Below, piece by piece: positions 11,738 to 25,766 of a DNA stretch of 64,000 nucleotides. The stretch is from Diprion similis. Lineage: Eukaryota; Arthropoda; Insecta; Hymenoptera; Diprionidae. The notes beneath the pieces are model-generated. The model was given only the letters and a program-made list of their open reading frames with translations, was not told where the DNA came from and searched no databases. The stretch lies in NCBI RefSeq assembly GCF_021155765.1, contig NC_060108.1, forward strand, positions 21,539,025-21,603,024. The letters run 5' to 3'. The position numbers and the translations under genes were made by a program. Within the stretch, counting starts at the first letter, position 1. Every line of letters begins with the position of its first letter.

Positions 11738-14700
11738 CTACCTTCTTGCTCTCACTTTCTTTTCTACTTGTTTACTGTGAAATCTGAAGTCGTCGTTCTC
11801 GTCTTCACTCGAGCTTATCTCTTCTTCACAAACCTTGGATTTGCTGATAGAGTCGTCTTCAGACTCATATACGTACATATTCTTAATCTTCACTCTTTCT
11901 TTTGGAGTTAATGTATACATCTGGAAAATGGGGGATTTTAGTAGGAGTCCAACTAAACACATGAAATAATAAAAAAAAAAATACATTCGTGTAAAAATAA
12001 CATGGTCCATGTCGAAGATCAAGGGGTACCTTAATAAAAGTTTTGTAATTGCCTAGTGTGGCGTTCAGGGAGACATCGATGTCTGTACGAAGTAGAGGTA
12101 CAACTGTTGAATTACACGTCTCATCAATCTATAATGAAATAAATCCGTTTTATGATGTACATGACCTAATATACGGTTGGATGTATACGTATATGTAATA
12201 ATATGCCAAAACGATTGACAATAAATTTTCTATTTAATATTTTAGTCTCATATGACAATGTGGGTGAGCTGTTGCAACAAAGGTATCACATCTTACCGAG
12301 ATGTCTTCCTTCTTGCAGAGTACTAAAGGTGCACGGATCATTTCCTCGTCCGTATCCATCGCCTCAATTTTAATTTCGGGTTTTTCTTCATCAATGGATG
12401 AATTGTTGCTGGTCAGAGACACAGAGCGTTTTCTTTTTTGAATGTTTCTGCATTTCGTTTTTTGAAGTTCTTGTTGAAATATATTGTCTTCCTGTGGTGA
12501 ATTTGTAGTGGTTGGATCTTCGAGTAATTCGAATAATTCGTTATTTTCCACTTTTATAACGTTCCTTTTTTTCCTTGCTCCCTCGTTTACAAATCCAAAC
12601 ATATCGTCATTATCCATGTCGGTTTGCTTACGTGATTTTCTTTTATCGCTTATATGGGCTGAATTGGACATTTTGGTATCTGGATCTAATTTTTTACTCA
12701 AAATTTTTTCACCCCTCGGATTTTCCTCCCTAGACTGCTGATCTACAGATGTACATCATTTTATTACCGATGTGTAATTGAGAAGAAAAGTTATTGCCGA
12801 GTTTACCTGTAATGCTTTCGGGCTTCCTTAAAGAGAAATTTTCTTCATCTTCAAAATCATTAGGGGCCGCTTTTTTCCATGACTTATCTTTTGAGGTTGA
12901 TGGACTGGAAAGAAAATTACCACCAGATTTTCTTGAGGAACCATGTGCATATGTTTCGTGAACATTTTTCGTTTTAGATCTGTCTGACAGTTGTGACTTC
13001 AGCTGACGAGTAATACGTTGGCCAACTATTGGGTTCGTAAGAACCTTAGACTTACTCAGCACATTGTCAAATTCATTGACATCACTTTTTTTAGCATTTG
13101 TGTCATTACTATCAGACTCAAAATCAGATCCTATTTCATCTATAATCAAATATCCATCTCTAGATGATTCTTCGGATCCAAAAGATGGTCTTTCTGTGGA
13201 TTTTTTATACACTATTGGAAGCGGAGATGAATCTTTTACATTTTCTGCATCGGCCTGTTTTGTTCCGAGTAATGGTATTCCTTTTCTTGAGTTTCCTGCC
13301 TCTTCTATTTGTTCCGAAGGTGTAAAAGATTCATTGATTATAACGTCTGTTTGGCGAGGAATGGTTGACAGCATATCTTCCGTGTCGGGTGCTAGAATAG
13401 TGCTGGATAGTTGAACATTTTTATTTCGCCTACCAACACCTAGCAATCGCTTAAAGTTAAATTTCGGATTACAGTATTTCTCAGTGGAGCAATACAATAT
13501 TGCCAGCGATATTTCAGATTCTGGAATCAACCTTAGTTTCTTTTTTTCCAAAGTACTTTCTATAAAAAAAAAACAATGAGTGGTTACAAATGGAACAATA
13601 GTAATGACTTATCGAAGGAAGCTGGTGAAGAGAAGACTTACGAATTTCATCATACGAAGCTTGGGAGATGTGCAAAGGCTGTGAAGTGCTGTTCTCGAGT
13701 TGTAAGACGATAAAATTTTCCGACGAAAGTTGCTTTACATCCCTTTGCCCCTCAATGAACAGTTCCAATTTGCCCCCTGGAATATACATCGTATTATACC
13801 TAATTACCATGTGAAGAATGAGAGAAGAAATTGTGGTTCAGTATTTACCTGCACATTGAACTATATCTTTCAGTCCACATTGAGAAGCTGATAAGCACAC
13901 GAAGCAGAGATTTCTGAATAGAACTTTGCGACTGGTGTTTGTTTCTATAGATACACATTCACTGTCAATCAATCCTTCTTTTATTGAGGGCAAATAATTT
14001 TTTACTCCTGGTAGCTCTTTCTTATTCTCCACACTACGAATAACTGCTCGCCAATATGCCATACTAACAATTTGAGTACCAAAAGCCAAGGCTTGCACAA
14101 CCTACATGTTTGCAAATAGGAAATAGTATTGGACAGGGTACTGCATAAGTTTGGTTCTACACAATAATTTTAAGTACAATACCATCTAACCTGAGCAGTA
14201 AGTGTGGCATTCGACACAGTAAGATGCGTGCAATATTCTTTCCATTTTTCAACAATCACGCCGTCCAGTGTTTCAACAATATTTTGTAGTTCTACTTTTT
14301 CCTCAGAATTTAGAGTCGATGTCGATATTATGAGAGGTATATAGTGAAGCCTGAAATATTATTAAATCGTGTAGTTAAATATTTTACAAGAAACAAAAGA
14401 CATATTTTTGTGTACGATACATAGGATATGAATATTCACGTGAATATGTGTTGCTGCAGGCCAAATTTGATTCTGTCTTTTTCATTGAGAACGTGATCCC
14501 CTGGTGTAAGTTTGCGCTGTTGATTCTCGCTGTTTATTACAAAGGTTCCATACTTGGAGTTGGTGTCTTGGACAATCACTGTAGAGCTCGGTTCATTATT
14601 CTGAAATATAAAATAATGCCGTTACAAGGATCCGATTGTAGATGCAGCAAGCGACGAGCCTTGTCACTTGTTGTAAATGATCATAATACTAATTGTAAAT

Positions 14701-14981
14701 GAAAATTTGTAGATAAGTAAGTGATCAAAGCACAACCTTGAAATTAACTTTCGGTCTGACAGTAACGGTAGCATGAAGTTTACTGATGGAGGCATCGTCT
14801 TTGAGAAGAATTTCATACCCTTCCTTTCTGCTAACGATCATCAATTTGTTCGGTTTTAAATAAATAATATCACCTAAAAACATAGTTATGGCGCATGATT
14901 ACATTCTGTCATTCTGTAGGTTATACAACGACAAAAGGGAAAAGGAAGGGAATTACCTTTAAGGCTCTTTAGGTACCACAT
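11738..14981 (-). CDS. NBN: Nibrin (NBS1), MRN complex subunit
   Basis: The regulatory subunit of the Mre11-Rad50-Nbs1 complex, which senses DNA double-strand breaks and recruits ATM. Ten exons on the minus strand: 14957-14981, 14737-14873, 14440-14600, 14191-14350, 13849-14101, 13642-13776, 12807-13559, 12297-12742, 12030-12128 and 11738-11920. They encode 783 residues (human: 754). An FHA domain occupies roughly residues 1-105, with the phosphate-binding core at SISKLH (37-42) and NSKYGTF (68-74). The BRCT region follows, with CTHLTVS, the segment IVSMAYWRAVIRSVENKK, and a final GGGKLELF. The middle is long, acidic and disordered. Near the C-terminus GNYKTFIKM corresponds to the Mre11-binding NFKKF element. 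The end DENDDFRFHSKQ matches the ATM-binding FxF/Y motif. The FHA glycine of the usual GRK is a serine (SRK, 23-25). It is tail-to-tail with the preceding gene. Confidence 0.95.
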
Positions 14982-17900
14982 GATTGGAAACGTTATTAGT
15001 TTGCACACGATACAACATAGACAACTGACATGATACGATGCCGAATTCAACGAACGAACATTTAACAAGCGCCAACACGATACAACACTGACGAGTCTGA
15101 CATTTTTATATCCAGAATTTACCGCGCACAGCCGGCGTGCTAAATCTACACGATCTACACTAGTGACAACTCTCCATGTGTTTCGCAATTCAAGCCGTTA
15201 GATGGCGATATAAATCGAAAAAATCGAGAGATCGAACTCGATGAATAAGAATGGGCGCGCATAATTTGAATGAACCGATCAACAGATGATCGATGCGCCG
15301 TTGATTCAATCATATCGTTGACTATATGGATCTTCAGTCACACTTATATTGATTGATACGGTATTACGATCGTAGTAGTATATACTTTTTGCTATGATAT
15401 CCATTCATGCGCACTTCATTTGGATCTACACAAATCCAGTGAGCAGGTAGGTCAGACAAAGAGAGTGTCTAATTCGATAGACTAAAGTTAGATTTCAAAA
15501 TTTAGTCACGTTTCGACTGACCCTACTTAGTTTTATAAACAATTTGATTTTCGAAATACTTTTGTTCTATCGGTCTGAAGGGATTGTGATGAATTAAGAA
15601 TTTGTCTACGTGTAAATTTAGGCAAGCGTGAAAATATTTATTCATACGACGCATCTGATAATAATATTACAATATGCTGTCTGCATGGAAAACATTTTCC
15701 AATTTTTAAATATATTTCCGTAGAGAATAAAAAGTAACATATGTTACATATATATAATATATAAAGACATAGCTACAGTCTGTAGTTTGTCAGAAATATT
15801 CAACATCATCTTATTTAAACCTTTAGTTTACCATCGTCACGCTTATTTTTAATCCAAACGACTTACGCAAAGATCATTGAAATGTCGTTTCAAGTTCCAA
15901 ACATCATAATTAATCCGGGCGAAAAAAAACCGATATTGAAATTCTCAAGCGCAGGTTCAGAATGTAAATATTTTGCAGCTTGAATTTTGATTCTGGTCAT
16001 TGACATTGAGTTAAATGTAATGTAGACACAATAGTGTGTCTCAATAATTACATATTAATGGAATACACTACACCTTGTACAGAATAAATGCTTCAAGTTT
16101 CTCTCTTATAGAAGTTCATGCAGCAATTGGGATATATGGTCGCTAAATACGAAATACACCAAACGCGATAAAATACGAATACCGTTAACTGACATTAACG
16201 GAATTAATTATAGACGGTTTGCACTATAACCAACTGCTTACTGACTATACATGTATAAATCTTTATAAGGCTGTCATATATAAAATGGCAGTATAACAGG
16301 ACACTTTGATTCGTTATTTCATCATTTCTATTTTTAGTTATTTTTCATAGCAGCGTTATCAAATGTTAGCGCCATTATTTAGCCCTAGAGATTACTTTTC
16401 ACCGTAAATTAAAATGGATCATGGATTTCGTATGAATAGAGTGCATAAGTCTTGTATGAATGTTTATACATAGGTATTCAAATTACAAAAAAATTTTGGA
16501 TTTCTCTTACCTCTGCACTCAAGGAATCCCGAAATGTCATTATACGTGACCGTATGTATATGTATACTGGAGTAGTATAATAAAATATATTTATATTGTA
16601 TATATTGCATCGTTTATATGAGATACGGACATACAATAGAACGAAGTGCTTTGTAAGAATGCCAACAAAATTTATTCACGTGAAATAAGTACATCAATCT
16701 GATTCGATTGCAAAACAATAAGTTGATTCATGATTACTGTGCATATTGTAACCACCCCACGTGAAAAAATTTTCATTTTCAAGGTCACATAATTGATAAA
16801 ATTGTCAGATTAATACTTATTAGTTGAATGTGGTCAATCAGTTAATAAAGGTGTCCTTGGTCGATCTACAATTTGTGACTCTCATCGGATTTTCATATCA
16901 GTTTTTTTATTTTTTTTATTTAAATAATTACCGAAAGCTATTACTTGGCTATTTCATCTCCACGTTGCGCCGCATAATATAGCAGCCTTAAAATTTTCCT
17001 TCTAGCCAGTGGGTCGAATGTCAAATGCTTTACTTATAAGTAGACCGTGGTAAAAAATTGCAATGACGACGCGACGATAGATATTTTATTACACCTAAAT
17101 GTGGTTTCATAATTCATTTGCTGAATGTTCATTATTGGACGATGAATAAAAATATTTTTTTCAATCTTGTTTACGTTTAACAATTATTATGTCTTATGTA
17201 TTGTATAAAAATTCTAAAAACTAAAATTCGTCGATTACAGTAAGCAAATGCTTTTGTTGGTCAGATTGGTTTGATTGAATTTTACTTCTTCTATATACGC
17301 TGTAATGCAATAACAATAGTTAAGAAAATAAGATTACAAGCCCATTTGCACTGTTTCTTTTATATCAAGTATAGTTTTAATAATAAACGTAAAAAGAACA
17401 ATCCTTCAACAGCTAGGCAGTTGTGATATTTTTTTAATGAAAAGCTCATTACATTAGTCTTGAAGTAGGAAATAAAGAAATTTCCCAAAATAGTTATGCG
17501 TATAATGACTTTGTAAACCTTTACAAAAATGGAACAGATCAATCGATCGAAGTTGCTAAATGCGAGATAATTTTTTATATTTTAGTTACGCGCAATCTGC
17601 AATATCTCATCAAGTTTTACCAAAAATTGATTACGTTTGTATATGATATAATATAATATAAGTATATTGATTTTTTCTCTTAATATCTCAAAAATTGACT
17701 TGTAACATTTGTTTATTATTATCCCGTTTTTCCGTAAGATTTTATGTTGGCTTAATGTACAGATATAAGTTTCAATGTATATATGCAAGCATGTGCGTGT
17801 GCGTGTTGGCTCGTGTATTATTTATACGCGCTTTGTATTCGTATATAAATATACACGGCATATATATAACATAAATCTAGAGGTAATTTAATTATTTTTG

Positions 17901-18004
17901 AACTGTTTTTTTTTTTTATTTTTTGTTTTTCTCTTTTGTTGATTCAGCAGAAATATCCACTGCGATACTTTTGATATAGAAAAGTAATTTGACTTTTGAC
18001 GCGA
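14982..18004. other. Intergenic region between NBN and the first LITAF-like gene
   Basis: About 3 kb of AT-rich DNA with no supported gene. The part next to 14,981 should contain the NBN promoter, and TAGATGGCG at 15199-15207 resembles an insect CTCF core. TTTATT at 17915-17920 (AATAAA on the minus strand) may be the poly(A) signal of the LITAF-like gene that ends at 18,005. Confidence 0.5.
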
Positions 18005-18591
18005 TTAATTGTTGTATTCTCCAATGTATGCATTGCAGCCTGGGCAGTAATGCTTCTTGGACAAGCAGCTATCGATGCAGTATGGGCAAGGAGCACACGG
18101 CCAACAGCTGAAATTAAATGCAAAATTTTTCAAACGGTTATGCCTGTGCTATGACTTCCACTGAAATATAATTGGAAAAAATGAATTATCGAAAATCTCA
18201 CCCGAATATGCAGAGAAGTAGAGCGATTATGTGGGTTTTCGTTGATGAAGTCTGTTCAACGCGGGTCGCAATATTGGCACGGCAGTTCGGGCATGTCATA
18301 GATACAGAATCGGGCCCCAAAGCCGGTGTCTGGACGATGACCACGGCTGAAATTTGAAGAAGCATTCATTTAACAACTTTAAATCTTACATCAATAATGG
18401 ACGAAATTAATTTTGAACAATTCGGTGCTTCGTACCGCAGAAAATCGTTTCAACTGCGTTTTTATTTGAGAAACGAAAAGCAACGAGCAATTAGTTATAA
18501 TGTCCAATTACTTACAGGGTTGAGTCGACGGTGGGGGGCCGTAAGCGGGTGGCGGCACGAAACCGGGTGGAGGCATCTGGTTTTTGTCCAT
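18005..18591 (-). CDS. LITAF-domain protein (array member A)
   Basis: A small LITAF/SIMPLE-like protein of 107 residues, expected on the cytosolic face of late endosomes and lysosomes. Exons 18516-18591, 18202-18346 and 18005-18107, intron phases 1 and 2. The N-terminus is proline-rich with a PPAY motif (PPPAYGPPP), a potential ligand for Nedd4-type WW domains. The domain has the first knuckle CPNC (Cys44/47), THIIALLLCIFGC and further cysteines in the membrane-inserting stretch, and the second knuckle HYCPGC (Cys95/98). All four zinc ligands are present. A TTTCTTACAG acceptor just before the ATG (about 18,612) implies an untranslated 5' exon further upstream. It is the most conventional family member here and stands 16 kb from the rest. 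Confidence 0.93.
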
Positions 18592-21500
18592 TGTTCAAGG
18601 AAAATTGCCTGTAAGAAAAATTAAACACGTGATATTAAGAATTCATAGATCGACCTATTTAGTACAAGAATTTTAGGTCAACATAAGATCACGGTGGAAC
18701 AGAAACTCGAGCTAGAAATTCATTTTACGCAGACGTATTATTCCATAGAACTTATGTATTCAAGTTAAATTATATAATTAATTCACTCGAATAAAGTCGA
18801 TAACACTAGACACGTAATGTACGTTATGTAATAATAAATTATTTTCGTGAATGTTTTGACTTATTATTCTCCATATTTCCATTCGAATTAAACCATGGCA
18901 GACATTATTTGGGCGCGGGGTTCAAAGGTCACACCCAGCGCCGTCATTCTGACCTACAAAATCAATTATGGGAAGAGACCTTCGTGCCAGCGGACATTTT
19001 CCCTACTTTTTTTATACGTAGAGGGTGGCGTAATTGTGTCATGATGGACTCGCAACGATCTCACGGTTTTCGTTACAGGGCGTGGCAGCTGGGTCTATGG
19101 TTTATCGCGATTGACCCGGCAGCTTCGTATATTATGCTAACAGCTTTACGGCGAACTGTATCAAATGCCCGTATAAGAATTCTGCGAGAATAAAGTCCGT
19201 TGTACGGCGGTCAGCAAATTGCGTAAGACGCTATAAATATACATATAAATTTCTTTCCTCGTCCCTCTTCTCTTCTTCTTCTTCTTTCCTTTTCTATCCT
19301 TTCAAACGTTTAACGTATGTACAATATTGTGTGTAACGCTGTACTCTATTCGAGTGTTATTTTTAAGCTTCTACATCGAAACAGCAAGCTAAAATACCGA
19401 GGGGTGTTTCAGAGTCTGCTTTAGATCACGTTGTACATCCGAAAACGGCCCGGCAGCTATTCAAGATGTTTTTAGAACTAAAATGTATGATGAAGAAAAT
19501 GAGAACGATAAGAATTTGATTACACTGTTAAAAATGATTGTGAATTTTCTATACATTTACCGTGTAAAATAGTTGTCGAATTACAAAATTAGATTGCAAA
19601 TTTACAAATTCGGTGGGGCGATGTAAATTACTATGTAGTTGTTCTAAATTTACAGTAAAAATGTTTGATTTCACTTGAATTTATGTCAAAATCACAAAAA
19701 AGTAATTTTAATTTACTAATTTGAGTAGTAAATTTATTGTATTTGTAAATTGAACAAACGATGACCGTATGGTGAATTCAGTGTTCCGTATCCGAATAAA
19801 ACTTCCAATTCAGTGTAGGAAGTTCCATACAAAAAATTTGAACAGTGTGATAAAAAAATTCCTCAACCGTGATTAGTTCGAATTGATTTTATTGTTAGAT
19901 GGCAATTTGAATATTTTGACAAATGTGTAACGCCTGGAAAATTGAAATGCTAAGATAATTCTATTCCTCAAATATCATGGAAAAAACGATTAATAATGCA
20001 GTGATTCTCAATTAGTACAGCCTTCCTTTGATTTGTTGAAATTCAAAATGCGTCACACGATTCCATTGAAACCTCAGAAGCTGTTACAACTCGAGTTGTT
20101 CGAATTGTTCGAAACTACGATTTTGAGGATTGAAAAGAGTAACCTTGTTCAGATCACGGATGAAATCAAGCATTATACAGGATAAGTGGCGTTTACCTTA
20201 TTGGAAAAAATCGAATTGAAATTAAAGTTTCTATTCACAGGTTGTTAATTTGGTTCAAATGTGGCTGTAAAAAATGAAGCCATTCTGTTTTTCTGGGCAA
20301 TCCCAACTGCACGCCTGCTTCTCGAGTTGTGAAATCAATAATGATTCGATGCTTAATTTTTTATTCTATTCACGCGGTTTAGTCAGTGAGCTAATAAATA
20401 ATATATTTGACGTGCAGACTATCCTGCCCCCATAAAAATGTCGGCGATGATCTCGTCATGATAATAGAATGTCACGTCGTGTGAATAAATTTATCAATTA
20501 TTTACCTCAACCAAGAGGTGTTTCATTGAAGCAAAAGTTAACACCATGATTGCATAGTTCACGATTACTTATATTTTATAGTTATTACGAGAGGTTACTT
20601 GGCAAATAATTTTACTTTCATCAGGTGATTTCTCACGATTTTTTAGATTTCCTATTATTTCTTAAGATTATTGAAAGATTTGTCTATTCCTAAATCATTG
20701 CTCGTGACTACCAATGACTACTAGGACAGAATTCTGTTTTAATATTAATGACTTTTTTTGTGATTTCCGAGATTACTAAATTATTTCGAATGATATTGAC
20801 ACCATGATCAATTGAGTGGGAAATCCTTGATTTATACCATCGCACATCAGGAGACAACCAGCAAAATAGATATTGTAATGAAAATTCAAAACGAGAGATA
20901 TTGAATGATATTTACTGTAATCTGACAGGCAAACAAATCAGCACGTAATTTCTTCTGATAAAAGATAAGCAAGTGATTACGGTGTAGATATGATATCGTC
21001 TACTAGACAATCTATCCGTAGAACAACTTTTGAATGGAATGCGTGCAAGGTTAGAAGTTCATTAATGTGTTTATGAGAATGGAAAAAATCTTACACCGTA
21101 AAATTCTTCCAAATGGATATTTAATTAGACATCGTAACGACGCGATTGAGTTTCAGGTAAGCGACCGACACTACAGGCTTATCGAACTTTTCAAACGCTT
21201 TCCGACAAAAATACTGCTTCAAAATAGAATGCAACCTTATACGCGCAGTTATACCTCTCATGTAGTTGAATTTTCAACACCTGCATGTACAGTACAGATG
21301 TACATATACATTCGAATAATACATATATAGAGGATATAAAAGCGCGCGCGTTTGTGATTGTTGAATGCCTAGTCGGAATAACGAGAAGGATAAATCTCTT
21401 CGAGAAATAATATCCGCAAGATATAACATTCGGGCAGAGAATGCTTTTCTATAGATGTATATTCTTTGCTTTGAATTACAGGTTTCCCGTTTCTACGCTG

Positions 21501-22048
21501 GAGAATGTACCTATACGTATTTCTTCGATAGCGATAAGGTAAACCGTGAGCACACCTGCAGTCTCGATTCTACGGTATATGGCAGGAAAAAGCTCGTTTT
21601 TCAGTCATTGCGGTCACAATTCATATCTCGGTTACACTAAAGAAAAAAAAAATATTATTAAAATATTAAATATAATTTCAACGCCAAATCCATTGCCATT
21701 GTGGTCAGAGCGTTATTGTTATACTATGTATACACACGTATACAGTATAAGTATAAATACAAGTACGTTTGCACTTTAGTTCCTGGCGATCGATTTACCG
21801 AGAATTCTACGTGCATGGATTGCTCGTGTATCAGCTTATCACACTATGAAGCAAACGGGGAAAACGTATATTTGAATAAAATAATAATTCGGGAATTACT
21901 CGATGACGACAATATCGCACGATATTGAACTTTGGAACTCGATAATGTCTCTTCGTCTTCGTGGAATACATATTCGTGTAGGCATGTGACCTAGTAAACT
22001 GGTGAAAATTACACGCTGGCGTAGTTTTAAGACATATAAAATTACACC

Positions 22049-22268
22049 CTGGGGTAGAAACGACCCCAAAATTTTTTTTCGTTAATTTAAAGTACCTAAA
22101 TCTAAAAAAAATCTAGTCTGTAGCGCCATCTAGCAGTTTTCATATTTTGTCATATAACCTATATAATTTGAAAACGTGACTTTTCAAGAACATTATAAAA
22201 AAATTTCAAATCATAATGTTTAATAGTTGATTTTTCATAATGATTTTTGTCGCTGGGGTACAAACGAC
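22049..22268. repeat. Degenerate element bounded by direct repeats
   Basis: CTGGGGTAGAAACGAC at 22049-22064 recurs as CTGGGGTACAAACGAC at 22253-22268 in the same orientation. The roughly 190 bases between are AT-rich and non-coding, with a GCGCCATCTAG motif at 22123-22133. It is probably a remnant of a non-autonomous transposon or an old local duplication; I cannot name the family. Confidence 0.4.
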
Positions 22269-23560
22269 ACGAGTGTGTTTAGTGTGTAATTCCACAGAAA
22301 TGTGTCAGACAAGGATTGATAATACGATCACTACACGTCCGTTTTCACATCGATTCAATCTTCCACACTGCACTCAAGCGAACGTGAATATTTTGTAAGC
22401 GGATGTGACCGGTTCGATTATTAGTTGATGAGTAGTTGCTTCATGAAAATTCTAACTGTATGTTAAATACAGTCAGAGTGAACCGCGTAACCTTTATATC
22501 AGTAAACAAATTTCTTCTTTGCTCTTAACAGTACGGAGAGGTTAAAGATTAAAACAGTTTAGATTATTAGAAAAATTATATAAGTCTGGTATTTACGCAG
22601 AATTTAAACGACAGAATTACGTAACGCGAAATACTGATGAAAATAACAAGAATTATACTACATATTTTAAATGGATTCGACAATCCCTATATAATTATCT
22701 TTATACTGTGGGAAGTATATAATAGAGAGAAACAGAAAGGAAGAAAAGAAAGGGAAGAAAGAAACATGGAAAGAATACTGAAAACATAATTTGCGGGAAA
22801 TGTGATTTGATTTTCTCTGATAAGTTTGATTTGCGGGAAACATGATCTTAAGTTTCTTTTAAAGATGGAATAATATGCTACATTCGTCCCGCTTTTTAGG
22901 TGAAAAAAGTTAAAGTTACGATTGATTCGGGAATAAAATTCTTATGCGTATTTGGTGTGCTTATTGGTATGTACGTATGATGGACACGTTATGCAAATGT
23001 CGAGAGAAGCATGAAGGTTGTCCAGTTTGATAGCGTGCAATACAACTGTTGTATAGTAAATTTAAAAGTCTCGGTTACTTGATTGTCAATAATTTCGTTA
23101 TTTATATTTTTCCAACCGAATAAAAGAATTACTTCAAATAATTCTCTGCATTTTTTCATATCCCTCGTTTGCAATTTCCATTTAGTTTCCAGTGCGGGAC
23201 CGAAAAGATATCAAAACGATTATAACTAAAACCACAGCTTATTCTGCTTACAGCTAAGCGATTTGTCGAACATACTACGCAAATACGGCAAACAGAGATA
23301 CGGTACAAAAAAAATTATAACCACTCCAAGGAGTTTTGTCTCTGTTTATATTTGTTGATTCATGCGATTTATCTTTTCCAAAGATAAAGCTTCGCGCTGA
23401 TTTGTTTTGCGAACACCGGTGCTATGTATATAAGTACGTATACATATACGTTACATGTTGTGTACGCATAATTATAATAGATAAAATATTCGCGCAGAAT
23501 CTGAAACAAGTGTTAATATATTTAATGAGAACTTACGTCAACGTATATCATGCATAGGGC

Positions 23561-23578
23561 AAAAAAAAAAAAAAAAAA
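23561..23578. repeat. Poly-A tract
   Basis: An 18-base run of A with no gene context. It could be the tail of an old retroposed sequence, but no source is recognisable upstream. Confidence 0.8.
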
Positions 23579-25679
23579 CAAGAAAACGAAAAATTTCGAC
23601 AACGTATCGCGCAAGTTTATCAGAAAAGAGAAGACAATTTTACAGTGTAGGATTTACCGACAAAAAATTAATCCCCTGCACAAACATATAGAACATAAAA
23701 TTTTCAATACACGGTCTGTCGCAATTTTGCAGTGATTCTTCCTTTATTATTCTGTTTTACATTCGACATTGCAGCGATTATAACTAATCAGTCCCCACGG
23801 CGATGCAGTATCACGGTTTGGAAAAATGCGATAAGCCCGAACATCTACGGATAAATCGCGGTAGGAGAGTAAAAGCAATACTGCAATAGATAATATCGTC
23901 GCATACCTTGCAGTGGCCTGGGGCAAAAATAAAATTCTGAGTCGTTATAATTACAGATCGTATCGCTTCGTTGCGGGACAAAAGTTCATGTTAATGCAGT
24001 CTATAATCAATTCTTAACGAAGGTTTTCTATCCCCGAGCGCGGGAGTGTGAAATTCATTCTAGTAGAAATATTTGAAATTAGACATTTTTTATTGAAAAA
24101 TAAAATAATGTATTGATTTCTGAACTGATTAACGAAGGACCGTACAAAAAACCTTTGCCTTTATTCCAAACTGTTTTTCGACGTAAAGGGTTAGCGAAAG
24201 CCTGTAATCACATACGTATTATTATATACCTATATACTTATAATATATTAGCCGCGTGCAATCTTCAACAGGTGTCCCAGAAACTTTCACCCAGTTACAG
24301 TTTTAAATCACTATAGATACGCAACACGTGTGTACTTCGCATTGTCGTCAGGTATTGATGTAAGTGAAGAAAAATAAAAAAAATAACAATTATTTGTATC
24401 TAATTTACCGGTTTTACTTTTTACAAAAAAAATCTTAGCCTCATTCAACACGCTGATGTTTGACTGGATGTTATGTTTATTATGTGAAGCTTGGGCAGAT
24501 CGAATTGTTATTGTATTGTTAGAGACAAATGTATAGCTCTTCTCCTACATCAATTTTTAATGCATTTATTATTAAACTTGGGTGCTGCAACGCTTCTCAG
24601 TCTGTTTGATAAATATAAATCTTGGATACTCGTTAAGAAATGTTTAGTACGACCTTCAAATATTCCAAAGATCAATTCGTTTAAAACCAATAAAATCGAC
24701 TCGGATGAGAATAATGCGCCTAGACTGCAAAAGTGTCACGAAATTTATTTAAAGTTAAGAGTCTTTCGACGAAAATGGTAATCCAATTCAGTACGAAAAG
24801 GATTGATGTTAAGTGTTAAAAATTTTTTCCTAACTTGAGTGACTTTTAAATATACGTGACATGGTTTGATCTCTTCAAAATTTCTTGCCAGTTAAATATA
24901 GCTTTAGCTATAAATCTGATCGAATTTTAATCCTCGTTTTATTAACCGTATGTATAAAAAATATATGCATGTGAAAATGCATCTTTCCTCATATGTCGAA
25001 AGCACAGAGTATAATAAACATGAAGCTGAAGAGCCAGAGCCAGGAGCCAGAGTTGGCAGGCAAACGTGTTAAAATTTTTAGAAATAAAAAAATGTAGTTC
25101 AATTTTACCCTCATAATTCCACCAAATTTTCATATTCCAACTTCACGACCTACTATTCTGCAGTCAGCTTTAGCCTCGTAGTATAAACGACAAATTTCTC
25201 AAATCAAACACACGTATGTGTGAAAAGTTGACATTACTAGGCGGGTGTAGGGGTTTACATATTCGTCAAAAGGATTCGTCGATTTAATCAGCTTGTGAAT
25301 TGGTTGCTGTATGGCAAAATAGTGGAGGCATACACCTTCGTTATGATGGCGATGCGATGGCGCCTGTACGTCCCGCCGCTTGCGTCACCGCCGCAACAGT
25401 TTCTTTTTTTTTCTTTTCTTTTTTTCGTTTACTGTAGCTTCGAGACGTTGTATCATAGGTACAACTGTATACGATAATGCACACTACACAAATATCACGT
25501 GAATACAATATTTTGTCGAGGCTGTGTGCGTGTCTATCTATATATATGTATACACCTCTGCTCGGGCATTTCGTGTCATACATACAAATGTCGTATACAC
25601 CAAGTTAAACCGCATATAGGAATATTGTCTAGTGTTACGGAGAAACCTGTTTTAGAAGAGCTACCCGGCCGGGTTTTAT

Positions 25680-25682
<3 letters not shown>

Positions 25683-25766
<84 letters not shown>
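25683..25766. repeat. (CT)n microsatellite, about 84 bases
   Basis: A long, nearly pure CT dinucleotide run with one interruption (TTT near 25,750). It creates a spurious Ser-Leu repeat frame on the plus strand. On the opposite strand it reads (GA)n, the type of sequence bound by GAGA-like factors in insects. Confidence 0.95.
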
